From positions 1 to 10,871 of the forward strand of contig DGGX01000023.1 of the NCBI GenBank assembly GCA_002392385.1: a DNA stretch of 10,871 nt, written 5' to 3'. The DNA is from Lachnospiraceae bacterium UBA3863. Lineage in GTDB: Bacteria > Bacillota > Clostridia > Lachnospirales > Lachnospiraceae. A program made the translations under genes and the position numbers. The notes beneath the pieces were generated by a model that did no database searches, was not told the DNA's origin, and was given only the letters and a program-made list of their open reading frames with translations. Each line of letters starts with the position of its first letter. Within the stretch, counting starts at the first letter, position 1. Below, piece by piece: positions 1 to 4,806 of the stretch.

Positions 1-39
1 ATAGGAGCGGAAGTTGCTGAATGAAATCTGGCATAACAT
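1..39 (-). CDS. AAA-family ATPase, N-terminal 13 codons only (partial)
   Basis: Only the first 13 codons lie in the window; the gene runs leftward off the edge. The ATG sits at 39-37 on the minus strand, with a near-perfect ribosome binding site, AGGAGG at 53-48, eight bases upstream. The peptide MLCQISFSNFRSY matches the typical opening beta strand of AAA ATPases of the OLD/RloA/AbiEii-toxin-like type, whose N-termini commonly read like M-L-x-x-F-x-V-x-N-F-R-S-F before a Walker A loop some 25-30 residues later. That loop would lie outside the window, so the ATPase call is inferred from this start alone. In accessory DNA such genes are often phage-defence or abortive-infection components, but the family also includes housekeeping members. 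Confidence 0.5.
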   Translation of the reverse strand, partial: MLCQISFSNFRSY

Positions 40-229
40 GATAGCCACCTCCTCGGGCTAGTTTTATTCAATGCCCATGATAGCATGAACCCATTGAGAA
101 ATCAATATTTAAAGCCTAAATACAAAAAATAATTACGAAAAACGACTTTAAAACTGAATTTTGGGCAGCTTAGGAGAAATACGAACCCGTGAACCTTGAA
201 TCCTGAAGCTGAGCTGAATACTACATCAG

Positions 230-310
230 ATGGCCAGGGAGGAGCTGGCAGAGGAAGAATATCAGAAAGTACAGCATCTGCTGGAGATACGAACACATCC
301 AACAGAATGA
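230..310 (+). CDS. Very short open frame, 26 codons (doubtful)
   Basis: This frame starts at ATG 230 and encodes an acidic, probably helical peptide beginning MAREELAEEEYQKVQHLLE. An in-frame stop lies 15 bases upstream of the ATG, so the frame does not extend further in that direction. There is no ribosome binding site in front of it. It ends 18 bases before the terminator at 329-377. I do not recognise the peptide. The likeliest reading is the tail of a decayed gene whose terminator has survived. Confidence 0.2.
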   Translation: MAREELAEEEYQKVQHLLEIRTHPTE

Positions 311-328
311 TTTAGAATAATAAATGAG

Positions 329-377
329 GGTCTGCTGAGAGTGCCATATCATTATGCTCTACGGCAGACCTTTTTTT
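329..377 (+). terminator. Rho-independent terminator
   Basis: The seven-base arms GGTCTGC (329-335) and GCAGACC (364-370) are perfectly complementary. A second inner pairing AGAG/CTCT lies inside them, and seven T residues follow directly (371-377). This is a textbook intrinsic terminator reading left to right. It implies a plus-strand transcript arriving from about 230-310, although only a 26-codon frame lies there. Confidence 0.8.
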
Positions 378-385
378 AAACCGAC

Positions 386-508
386 ATGGATATGAAGAAT
401 AAAGAATTCCGGGACTACATAAAAACGGAAAACCTCACGATGTGGAGATATGTCTTTGATACAACAGAGCACCAGGAACATGTTGTTCCGGATGGCAGGA
501 TCTACTGA
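386..508 (+). CDS. Small hypothetical protein, 40 codons
   Basis: An open frame from ATG 386 (a second ATG at 392) to TGA 506-508 encodes a 40-residue soluble peptide with the segment MWRYVFDTTEHQEHVVPDG. No good ribosome binding site precedes it, and its start lies only nine bases after the T-run of the upstream terminator. Its stop is followed 15 bases later by a second strong terminator, so the frame fits neatly between two terminators. I do not recognise the family. It could be a genuine small protein of the mobile element, the surviving 3' end of a larger gene, or non-coding. Confidence 0.3.
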   Translation: MDMKNKEFRDYIKTENLTMWRYVFDTTEHQEHVVPDGRIY

Positions 509-523
509 AGAGTGGAATACAAG

Positions 524-549
524 GCGGGAGTGAACGCTCCCGCTTTTTT
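524..549 (+). terminator. Rho-independent terminator
   Basis: GCGGGAG (524-530) pairs perfectly with CTCCCGC (537-543) around a six-base loop, and six T residues follow (544-549). This strong, compact intrinsic terminator closes the transcript carrying the 40-codon frame that ends at 508. Confidence 0.85.
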
Positions 550-580
550 CATTTTATAGGAAAGCGGCTATAAAAATCAC

Positions 581-599
581 AGTCCGGACTTCATATAAT
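581..599 (+). promoter_or_regulatory. Possible promoter with an adjacent palindrome
   Basis: A consensus -10 hexamer TATAAT lies at 594-599, three bases after the perfect ten-base palindrome AGTCCGGACT (581-590). No convincing -35 hexamer is visible at the right distance. The placement, just after the terminator at 524-549 and before the structured leader and the frame at 750, makes it a reasonable start site for that transcript. The palindrome is in a position where a bound repressor would block RNA polymerase. Confidence 0.35.
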
Positions 600-674
600 A
601 AACTCATCAAAGGAAAACACCACTTCTAAGGAGCTTCCTGTATAGTTTAAAGCGTGGTGGACGTTGAAGAGAAA

Positions 675-746
675 AAATACCTCAGAGTAGAATAAGATTT
701 ACTGACTTGGCGGTTGGTAAAAATCTTATTAAACAGAGAGGTATTT
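675..746 (+). promoter_or_regulatory. Interrupted 19-bp hairpin masking a ribosome binding site
   Basis: The outer arms AAATACCTC (675-683) and GAGGTATTT (738-746) are perfectly complementary over nine bases. The inner arms AATAAGATTT (691-700) and AAATCTTATT (721-730) pair over ten. The two stems are separated by a symmetrical seven-by-seven internal loop and capped by a 20-base loop. The 3' outer arm includes most of GAGAGG (736-741), the ribosome binding site for the ATG at 750. The fold would therefore hide the translation start of the downstream frame. No T-run follows, so it is not a terminator. A weaker pairing, CACCAC (618-623) with GTGGTG (654-659), lies just upstream. Confidence 0.5.
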
Positions 747-749
747 CAA

Positions 750-860
750 ATGAAGTCTAACACGCAGAACACAAAAATTGAAGCAGTAACAGAGAAAACA
801 TCACTACCAGAAACTATGAGTCTGTGGTACAGCTTTTTGAACTCGAAGAATGGGAGATGA
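750..860 (+). CDS. 36-codon leader-like open frame
   Basis: The frame runs from ATG 750, eight bases after GAGAGG (736-741), to TGA 858-860. It encodes a 36-residue polar peptide rich in K, T, N and E with an SLWYSFLNSKNGR end. The next open frame begins at GTG 824 in another reading frame, inside this one, so the two overlap by 37 bases. The arrangement resembles a leader peptide whose translation could be coupled to the downstream gene. Equally, it could be the start of an older gene fused out of frame to the NACHT fragment by a deletion or insertion. I do not recognise the peptide. Confidence 0.35.
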   Translation: MKSNTQNTKIEAVTEKTSLPETMSLWYSFLNSKNGR

Positions 861-1636
861 AGAGAGTCGACAGAAGCATCAGCCAAGACTTTTTGGAGGC
901 TATGGTACCTGACGCGGAAATGCGGAGGGAGTTTGAAGAACGGTATTATGATCTGGCACCAGGCTCACTGACCGGAAATCCCCAGTTCCTGTCAGTATTG
1001 ATCGATGACTATTTGCAGCATGATATATCAACACTCAGAGAACGAAGCGCGGATATCATAAGGGGAGTTTTCGAATCGCTCCTGTTGGCCAGAACCAGAA
1101 CTACAGGGATACCGTTTGAGCATGTGTATAAAAGTGCCCGAACCATTAAAGATTTCATGGAGGTGTTTCGAGAGCTCTGCGCAGTTACATTATTCAAAGG
1201 AGAGAGGGAGTTCTCGCTCAGCCGGTTGGAGATTATCTTCACACAGTTAAAATCAGTTACAAAGCAGGACCCTTCTATAATGAATGTCTATAACTTTGTT
1301 GAAGATGTGGTTCAGACGGCCGGAGTGATGGAGGAACAGGACTGCACATATTCTTTTTTACTGGATTCATTTCAAGAGTATTTTTTTGCGGATTATTACT
1401 TCCGTCAAATAGATGAGAGCATAGATGAGCTTAGTGAGTATTTTTCTGATTTGTCTCATACTGATTTTCTAAAGGAAGAACAGACGCTGTCCTTTCTATA
1501 TACTTTTGCTCCTAAAGCAATAGAAGAAAAGATTCTGCTGCCGTATCTGGAGAGTCTTTTTAAGAACACGGAGGATGTAGAAGATGGGGCAGACAACGAC
1601 AGGAGGCTTGATCAATTATCCATCCTTGGACGCTGA
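824..1636 (+). CDS. C-terminal fragment of a NACHT/STAND-type NTPase (probable remnant)
   Basis: This 270-residue protein lacks any P-loop or Walker B motif. Around residues 48-63 it has SLTGNPQFLSVLIDDY, which resembles the leucine-rich helix with a conserved N-P that follows the NTPase core in NACHT proteins. At 176-192 it has YSFLLDSFQEYFFADYY, which resembles the F-x-H-x-S-F-Q-E-Y-F-x-A signature at the end of the NACHT winged-helix region. I therefore read it as the back half of a NACHT-type signalling NTPase without its nucleotide-binding half and N-terminal effector. The GTG start has no ribosome binding site. The frame is open back to 782, so the true border of the homologous part is unclear. 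Bacterial NACHT proteins can be phage-defence sensors; this one could at most be a partner or a remnant. The match is from memory of the motif pattern. Confidence 0.5.
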   Translation: MVQLFELEEWEMKRVDRSISQDFLEAMVPDAEMRREFEERYYDLAPGSLTGNPQFLSVLIDDYLQHDISTLRERSADIIRGVFESLLLARTRTTGIPFEHVYKSARTIKDFMEVFRELCAVTLFKGEREFSLSRLEIIFTQLKSVTKQDPSIMNVYNFVEDVVQTAGVMEEQDCTYSFLLDSFQEYFFADYYFRQIDESIDELSEYFSDLSHTDFLKEEQTLSFLYTFAPKAIEEKILLPYLESLFKNTEDVEDGADNDRRLDQLSILGR

Positions 1637-1743
1637 ACAGAAAGATCTTCTGGACAATGTCCCTTTATAGTTCGAAGGATCTGGCAAAAATGTCCAGGCA
1701 TTACTGGAACTATTCGCCCATGCAGGATGAACGCCCGGACTGA
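1584..1743 (+). other. Gene debris: two short overlapping frames after the NACHT fragment
   Basis: Two short frames follow on from the NACHT fragment in other reading frames. ATG 1584 to TAG 1670 gives 28 codons beginning MGQTTTGGLINYPSLDAEQ. ATG 1657 to TGA 1743 gives 28 codons beginning MSLYSSKDLAKMSRHYWNY. Neither has a good ribosome binding site and I recognise neither. The second is followed by a terminator-like hairpin, so it may be the intact 3' end of a lost gene. The frame changes between 1584 and 1743 suggest a decayed coding region. Confidence 0.25.
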
Positions 1744-1758
1744 GTGGATTTATTCATA

Positions 1759-1798
1759 CCCCCTGGCCGTCGACGATGGCCTGGGGGTTGCGCTTTTT
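1759..1798 (+). terminator. Terminator-like hairpin upstream of xis
   Basis: CCCCC-T-GGCC (1759-1768) pairs with GGCC-T-GGGGG (1778-1787) with a single T-T mismatch, around a nine-base loop. A run of five T residues follows at 1794-1798, six bases after the stem. The gap before the T-run makes it weaker than the other terminators here, but it sits exactly between the debris ending at 1743 and the excisionase. Confidence 0.55.
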
Positions 1799-1862
1799 CC
1801 CTTACTAGTAGGAGGGAAACCTTCCGGGACAGTTCCCGTATATCAGGAAGGGAGGGATCGCA

Positions 1863-2078
1863 GTGGAAGCTATGGAAAATAAAACTCTTCCCTGGTGGGA
1901 GAAGCAGACATTGTCACTCAAAGAGGCATCCGCCTACTTCGGCATTAGCTACAAGTGCATGCGCCGCCTTTGCAAGGAGCATCGAGATGAGAACTTCATC
2001 CTCTGGAGAGGCAACCGGGCAATGATCAAGCGCGAGCTGTTCCAGAAGTATTTCAACGAAGAGCTTACAGTGATCTGA
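1863..2078 (+). CDS. xis: Excisionase, Tn916 Xis family
   Basis: This small (71-residue) basic protein follows the pattern of Tn916 Xis: W-E-K-Q-T-L-S-L-K-E-A-S-A-Y-F-G-I near the N-terminus, then R-R-L-C-K-E-H, then an R-G-N-R-x-x-I-K-R segment before a C-terminal helix. Xis proteins are winged-helix DNA-bending factors that bind the element ends and turn the integrase towards excision. GTG 1863 is preferred as the start because GGAGG lies at 1851-1855, seven bases upstream. The next in-frame ATG (1872) would be 16 bases away. It lies 167 bp upstream of int in the same direction, the usual order. Confidence 0.85.
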   Translation: MEAMENKTLPWWEKQTLSLKEASAYFGISYKCMRRLCKEHRDENFILWRGNRAMIKRELFQKYFNEELTVI

Positions 2079-2138
2079 TGTTAGTCGATCAGTAGAGGAG
2101 ATGCAGTAGGACAAGCCGCTGGATGAGGGATGTTTCCG

Positions 2139-2167
2139 ACTGCAATATGCCCTGCTTATGGTATAAT
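2139..2167 (+). promoter_or_regulatory. Candidate int promoter (extended -10)
   Basis: TGG directly followed by TATAAT (2159-2167) makes a perfect extended -10 element about 80 bp before the integrase start. The -35 region (about 2139-2144) is poor, as is common for extended -10 promoters. It would let int be transcribed separately from xis. Confidence 0.5.
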
Positions 2168-2245
2168 GCTCATATTGGACACTGTTCCATCTCTATATGG
2201 CAATTACATCAAGCGGGGCTCTCCTCCTGAAGGAAAGGAGAGAGA

Positions 2246-3514
2246 ATGAGCGTAAAGAGACGAGACAACAAGAATCGAATCCTGCGCACAGGAGAGAGCC
2301 AGAGGAAAGACGGTAAATACATGTATCGCTATGTTGACAGCAATGGTGATACACAGTGCCTGTATAGCTGGCGACTCGTAAAGACAGATCCGCTGCCAGA
2401 AGGCAAACGGGATAACGGTGCGTTACGGGATATTGAGAAGAAGGTGCAGAGAGATGTTGACGACGAAATTGCACCTCAAGGCGGCGGCTATACGGTTTTG
2501 CAGCTCGTGGAGAGATATACTGGCCTGAAAACAGGAGTCAGACCGACGACGCAAGCTGGATATGGGACGGTTGTAAACCTCCTTCGTACAGATCCATTCG
2601 GCAAACGTAGGATTGATAAGGTACGTCCCTCGGATGCTAAGGTTTGGCTTGTCAAGCTTCAGGAGGAAGGCAAGAGCTATTCCTCAATTCATACGATTAG
2701 AGGTGTTGTCAGGCCAGCATTCCGTATGGCAGTGGAAGATGATCTTATTCGAAAGAATCCCTTTGACTTTCAACTTGCCACGGTGGTCGTTAATGATTCT
2801 GTTACCCGTGAGGCCATTTCCAGGCGGGAAGAGAGGCTTTTCCTGGATTTTGTGAAGCATGACAAGCATTTCAAAAAGTACTATGACGGGATGTTTATCC
2901 TCTTCAAGACTGGAATGCGGATCTCGGAATTCACAGGGCTTACGATCTCAGATCTGGACATGGAGAATCACCGGATCAACATTGACCATCAGCTGCAGAG
3001 GGTCGGGAAGCGAATCTATATTGAGGCCACCAAAACAAATGCGGGAAAACGCATCATTCCGATGGGAGAAGAGGTTTACGAGGCGTTTCGCAGGATCTTG
3101 AAGAATCGGCCCAAGATGCAGGTTGAACCGATGATTGACGGTTACGGAGGGTTCCTGTGTATCGATAAGGATGGCAAGCCCATGGTAGCGTTGCATTGGG
3201 AGAAGTATTTCCAGCATGCTGTTGAGAAATACAACAGGATCTACCGTGTACAGCTACCCAAGATTACACCGCATGTCTGCCGGCACACCTATTGTTCCAA
3301 CATGGCCAAGAGCGGAATGAACCCGAAGGTCCTTCAATACCTCATGGGACACAGCGATATCAGCGTGACGCTCAACACCTACACGCATCTGAAATTCGAT
3401 GATGCGGAGGAAGAGGTACACAGACTGGCGATGCTGGATGAGGCAGAAAAGGAAGTTTCCAAGGCTCAGAAGACACGGGAGACGAGCAGATACAAAAGGC
3501 TGAAAGAGGCATAA
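2246..3514 (+). CDS. int: Tyrosine integrase, Tn916 Int family
   Basis: This complete 422-residue tyrosine recombinase catalyses insertion and excision of the element by strand exchange at att sites. Residues 1-75 match the Tn916 Int N-terminal arm-binding domain (opening S-V-K-R-R-D-N, then T-G-E-S-Q-R-K-D-G, then S-W-R-L-V). Residues about 80-170 form the core-binding SAM-like domain, which includes P-S-D-A-K and ends in R-K-N-P-F-D-F-Q-L. The rest is catalytic: R225 (TGMRISEF), K263, H343 and R346 (HVCRH), H369 (LMGHS) and nucleophile Y379 (NTYTHL). All catalytic residues are present, so it is probably active. AAGGAG at 2235-2240, five bases before the ATG, supports the start. It is slightly longer than Tn916 Int (about 405), with a charged C-terminal tail. 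Confidence 0.95.
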   Translation: MSVKRRDNKNRILRTGESQRKDGKYMYRYVDSNGDTQCLYSWRLVKTDPLPEGKRDNGALRDIEKKVQRDVDDEIAPQGGGYTVLQLVERYTGLKTGVRPTTQAGYGTVVNLLRTDPFGKRRIDKVRPSDAKVWLVKLQEEGKSYSSIHTIRGVVRPAFRMAVEDDLIRKNPFDFQLATVVVNDSVTREAISRREERLFLDFVKHDKHFKKYYDGMFILFKTGMRISEFTGLTISDLDMENHRINIDHQLQRVGKRIYIEATKTNAGKRIIPMGEEVYEAFRRILKNRPKMQVEPMIDGYGGFLCIDKDGKPMVALHWEKYFQHAVEKYNRIYRVQLPKITPHVCRHTYCSNMAKSGMNPKVLQYLMGHSDISVTLNTYTHLKFDDAEEEVHRLAMLDEAEKEVSKAQKTRETSRYKRLKEA

Positions 3515-3526
3515 TACGGGGAAATT

Positions 3527-3560
3527 CCGGGGAAATTCCCGGAGGCCTGTTTTTCTTTTT
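3527..3560 (+). terminator. Probable int terminator
   Basis: CCGGG (from 3527) pairs with CCCGG (3538-3542), followed by T-rich sequence with five T residues at 3550-3554 and five more at 3556-3560. The motif GGGGAAATTCC occurs twice in tandem here, so alternative pairings exist. It starts 13 bases after the int stop codon. Confidence 0.55.
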
Positions 3561-3611
3561 CAAAGCCAATTCTGCCATAGACACCATCCAAATGCCAAAT
3601 GAAAATGCGGA

Positions 3612-3658
3612 TGTGTAAAATGTCATTAACGAAGCAGTTTTACACAGATTTTTACACA
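3612..3658. repeat. TTTTACACA repeats, probable integrase arm-binding sites
   Basis: The nonamer TTTTACACA occurs twice as a direct repeat with a 12-base period (3638-3646 and 3650-3658). It also occurs once in perfect inverted orientation as TGTGTAAAA (3612-3620). The repeats lie about 100-145 bp after the int stop. In Tn916 and lambda-like systems the integrase N-terminal domain binds short repeats of this kind just inside the element end. The assignment follows from position and spacing only. Confidence 0.55.
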
Positions 3659-3677
3659 TTTTGAAGGGAAAAACAGG

Positions 3678-3703
3678 CCACGATAAGCCACGACAGGCCG
3701 AAA
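3678..3703 (+). repeat. 26-bp direct repeat, copy 1 (candidate att core)
   Basis: This copy matches the one at 3762-3787 at 23 of 26 positions and is 84 bp away from it, start to start. Each copy is internally repetitive with a ten-base period of the form N-N-C-C-A-C-G-A-Y-A (here GGCCACGATA at 3676-3685, then AGCCACGACA at 3686-3695). It lies just beyond the TTTTACACA repeats and is a candidate recombination core or remnant of one. Confidence 0.5.
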
Positions 3704-3761
3704 TACACACCGATGACGGAGGAACTGAACGTGCCGGAGAGCCGCAAAAATACTGGAAAAT

Positions 3762-3787
3762 CCACGATAGGCCACGATATGCCGAAA
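3762..3787 (+). repeat. 26-bp direct repeat, copy 2, overlapping the phosphatase start (candidate att junction)
   Basis: This second copy contains ATCCACGATA (3760-3769) and GGCCACGATA (3770-3779) and ends in the first codons of the phosphatase (ATG at 3779). The conserved gene starts inside the repeat, so this copy plausibly represents the host attachment site at the 5' end of that gene. The other junction would be at the unseen left end of the element. Confidence 0.5.
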
Positions 3788-4252
3788 CAGATCAGAATCT
3801 TGTTCATCTGCCACGGCAACATCTGCCGCTCCCCCATGGCTGAGTTCGTCATGAAGGACCTCGTCCGTAAAGCGGGACTGGAAGGACGGTTTGAGATCGC
3901 GTCTGCCGCGACGACAACGGAGGAGATCTGGGGAGGCCGGGGAAACCCGGTCTATCCGCCGGCACGGAAGAAATTGGCGGAGCACGGAATCAGCTGTGAA
4001 GGGAAGAGAGCCAGACTGACTACACGATCGGACTATGCGAAGTATGACCTGCTCATCGGCATGGATGAGGAGAACAAGTGGGATATGCGGCGGATCTACG
4101 GCGGCGATCCGGACGGGAAGGTGAAGAATCTTCTGGACTATGCCGGCAGGACCGGCCAGGAAGTGGCAGATCCATGGTATACCGGAGACTTCGAGGCGAC
4201 CTGGCGGGATGTGCTGGAAGGATGTACGGGGTTGTTGGAAACGCTGAGATAA
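3779..4252 (+). CDS. Low-molecular-weight protein tyrosine phosphatase
   Basis: This 157-residue cytoplasmic phosphatase is close to the family norm of about 150-160. The active-site loop C-x5-R is C11-HGNIC-R17-S18, near the N-terminus as expected, and the general-acid aspartate is D131 in DPWYTGDF. The C-x-G-N-x-C-R-S form is standard for the family. Such enzymes dephosphorylate protein tyrosine and, in some bacteria, arginine or regulators of polysaccharide export. No capsule genes are nearby, so the substrate is open. I choose ATG 3779 because homologues begin a few residues before I-L-F-I-C-H-G-N, but no ribosome binding site precedes it. An in-frame ATG at 3713 would add 22 residues and also lacks a good one. 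The element appears to have replaced the original 5' region. Confidence 0.9.
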   Translation: MPKQIRILFICHGNICRSPMAEFVMKDLVRKAGLEGRFEIASAATTTEEIWGGRGNPVYPPARKKLAEHGISCEGKRARLTTRSDYAKYDLLIGMDEENKWDMRRIYGGDPDGKVKNLLDYAGRTGQEVADPWYTGDFEATWRDVLEGCTGLLETLR

Positions 4253-4278
4253 AAGCTTGTTGACCCACAAAGTCCTGC

Positions 4279-4332
4279 CTCACACAGAGAACCGTCCCCT
4301 GTGTGAGCCCCTGTGTGAGCCTGTGAGAACCG
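4279..4332. repeat. Short repeat cluster of the GAACCGTCCCCTGTG type with a hairpin
   Basis: CTCACACAG (4279-4287) is perfectly complementary to CTGTGTGAG, which occurs at 4299-4307 and again at 4311-4319, with a shortened CTGTGAG at 4321-4327. AGAACCG occurs at 4288-4294 and 4326-4332. Only one of the two CTGTGTGAG copies can pair at a time, so alternative hairpins are possible. It lies in the gap between the convergent phosphatase and rlmH genes. From memory, very similar GAACCGTCCCC-CTGTG sequences recur in intergenic DNA of Clostridia, like REP elements. No T-run follows, so it is a poor terminator. Confidence 0.5.
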
Positions 4333-4806
4333 TTACTTGTGGTAGGCGCGGCCGGCGTCGATCATGAAGGCGCGGTAGATCTGCTCGAGGACGAGGACGC
4401 GGGTCATGAGGTGGGTGAAGGTGAGGTCGGAGAGCTTCCAGCGGATGTCGGCGCGGTCGAGGAGGGCCTGGCCGGGGCCGAGGGAGCCGGCGATGACGAA
4501 AACGAGGTGGCGGGCGCGGAGGCGCCAGGAAGCGAGGCGGGCGGAGAAGGCCTCGCTGGACCATCCGGTGCCGTGCAGGTCGAGGAGGATGACGAGGTCG
4601 TCCGGGCGGATCTTTTCAAGAGCCCGGGCGGCCTCTCTGTCTTTGGTCTGGACCTGCTCGCGGGGGCGGTCGTCCGGCGGGGTGGGCTCGTCCTTGAGCT
4701 CCAGGACTTCGGCGCGGTCGAAGGCCTGCAGGCGCTTGAGGTATTCTTTTTCCAGGTCTTTGAGACCTCTGTCTTTGCTCTTTCCGATGCAGAGGATAGT
4801 GATCAT
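4333..4806 (-). CDS. rlmH: 23S rRNA pseudouridine-1915 N3-methyltransferase RlmH
   Basis: RlmH is a SPOUT-class methyltransferase that uses S-adenosylmethionine to methylate pseudouridine 1915 in helix 69 of 23S rRNA on assembled ribosomes. The 157-residue length is normal. The start MITILCIGKSKD, the LLDLHG segment at 74-79, the SAM-loop FVIAGSLG at 103-110, and the C-terminal R-V-L-V-L-E-Q-I-Y-R-A-F ending in Y-H-K are all family hallmarks. Position 106 is Ala where most relatives have Gly (IGGS), and TFTH replaces the common TFPH; both are mild changes. A short AAAGG lies about seven bases before the ATG at 4806. The gene is extremely GC-rich on its coding strand. Confidence 0.93.
   Translation of the reverse strand: MITILCIGKSKDRGLKDLEKEYLKRLQAFDRAEVLELKDEPTPPDDRPREQVQTKDREAARALEKIRPDDLVILLDLHGTGWSSEAFSARLASWRLRARHLVFVIAGSLGPGQALLDRADIRWKLSDLTFTHLMTRVLVLEQIYRAFMIDAGRAYHK

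Larger units (their letters stand above)
40..749. other. Long stretch without a convincing gene
   Basis: About 710 bp lies between the divergent ATPase start and the first leader frame. It holds two clear intrinsic terminators (329-377 and 524-549), two very short open frames (230-310 and 386-508), a possible promoter near 594-599 next to the palindrome AGTCCGGACT, and a structured leader (about 618-746). The block 60-230 is AT-rich with no recognisable signal apart from the ATPase ribosome binding site at its left border. The pattern of short frames followed by terminators fits either decayed genes or small-RNA transcription units; the sequence does not decide between them. Confidence 0.5.
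1..3787 (+). mobile_element. Right-hand end of a Tn916-type integrative element
   Basis: A Tn916-like excisionase and integrase lie in the order xis-int. They are followed within about 270 bp by two families of short repeats and then a conserved host gene, the usual arrangement at the int end of Tn916-family elements. DNA to the left is AT-richer and holds remnants and a probable ATPase gene, while DNA to the right is GC-rich housekeeping sequence. The left end and any conjugation genes are outside the window, so whether this is a full conjugative element, a mobilisable island or a decayed remnant cannot be told. The right boundary is uncertain: either copy of the 26-bp repeat (3678-3703 or 3762-3787) could contain the junction. 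Confidence 0.55.

Noticed and set aside
1744..2025. A 93-codon plus-strand frame overlapping xis
   Set aside because: It starts just before the terminator-like hairpin, has no family resemblance, and overlaps the clear excisionase in another frame.
2246..3514. Possible frameshift or truncation in the integrase
   Set aside because: The frame is continuous with all catalytic residues and both N-terminal domains, so the gene looks intact.
3626..4270. A 214-codon minus-strand frame over the phosphatase with a repeated FRxxVAYRG pattern
   Set aside because: The repeated peptide is the translation of the 26-bp DNA repeats in the attachment region, and the rest is antisense to the phosphatase.
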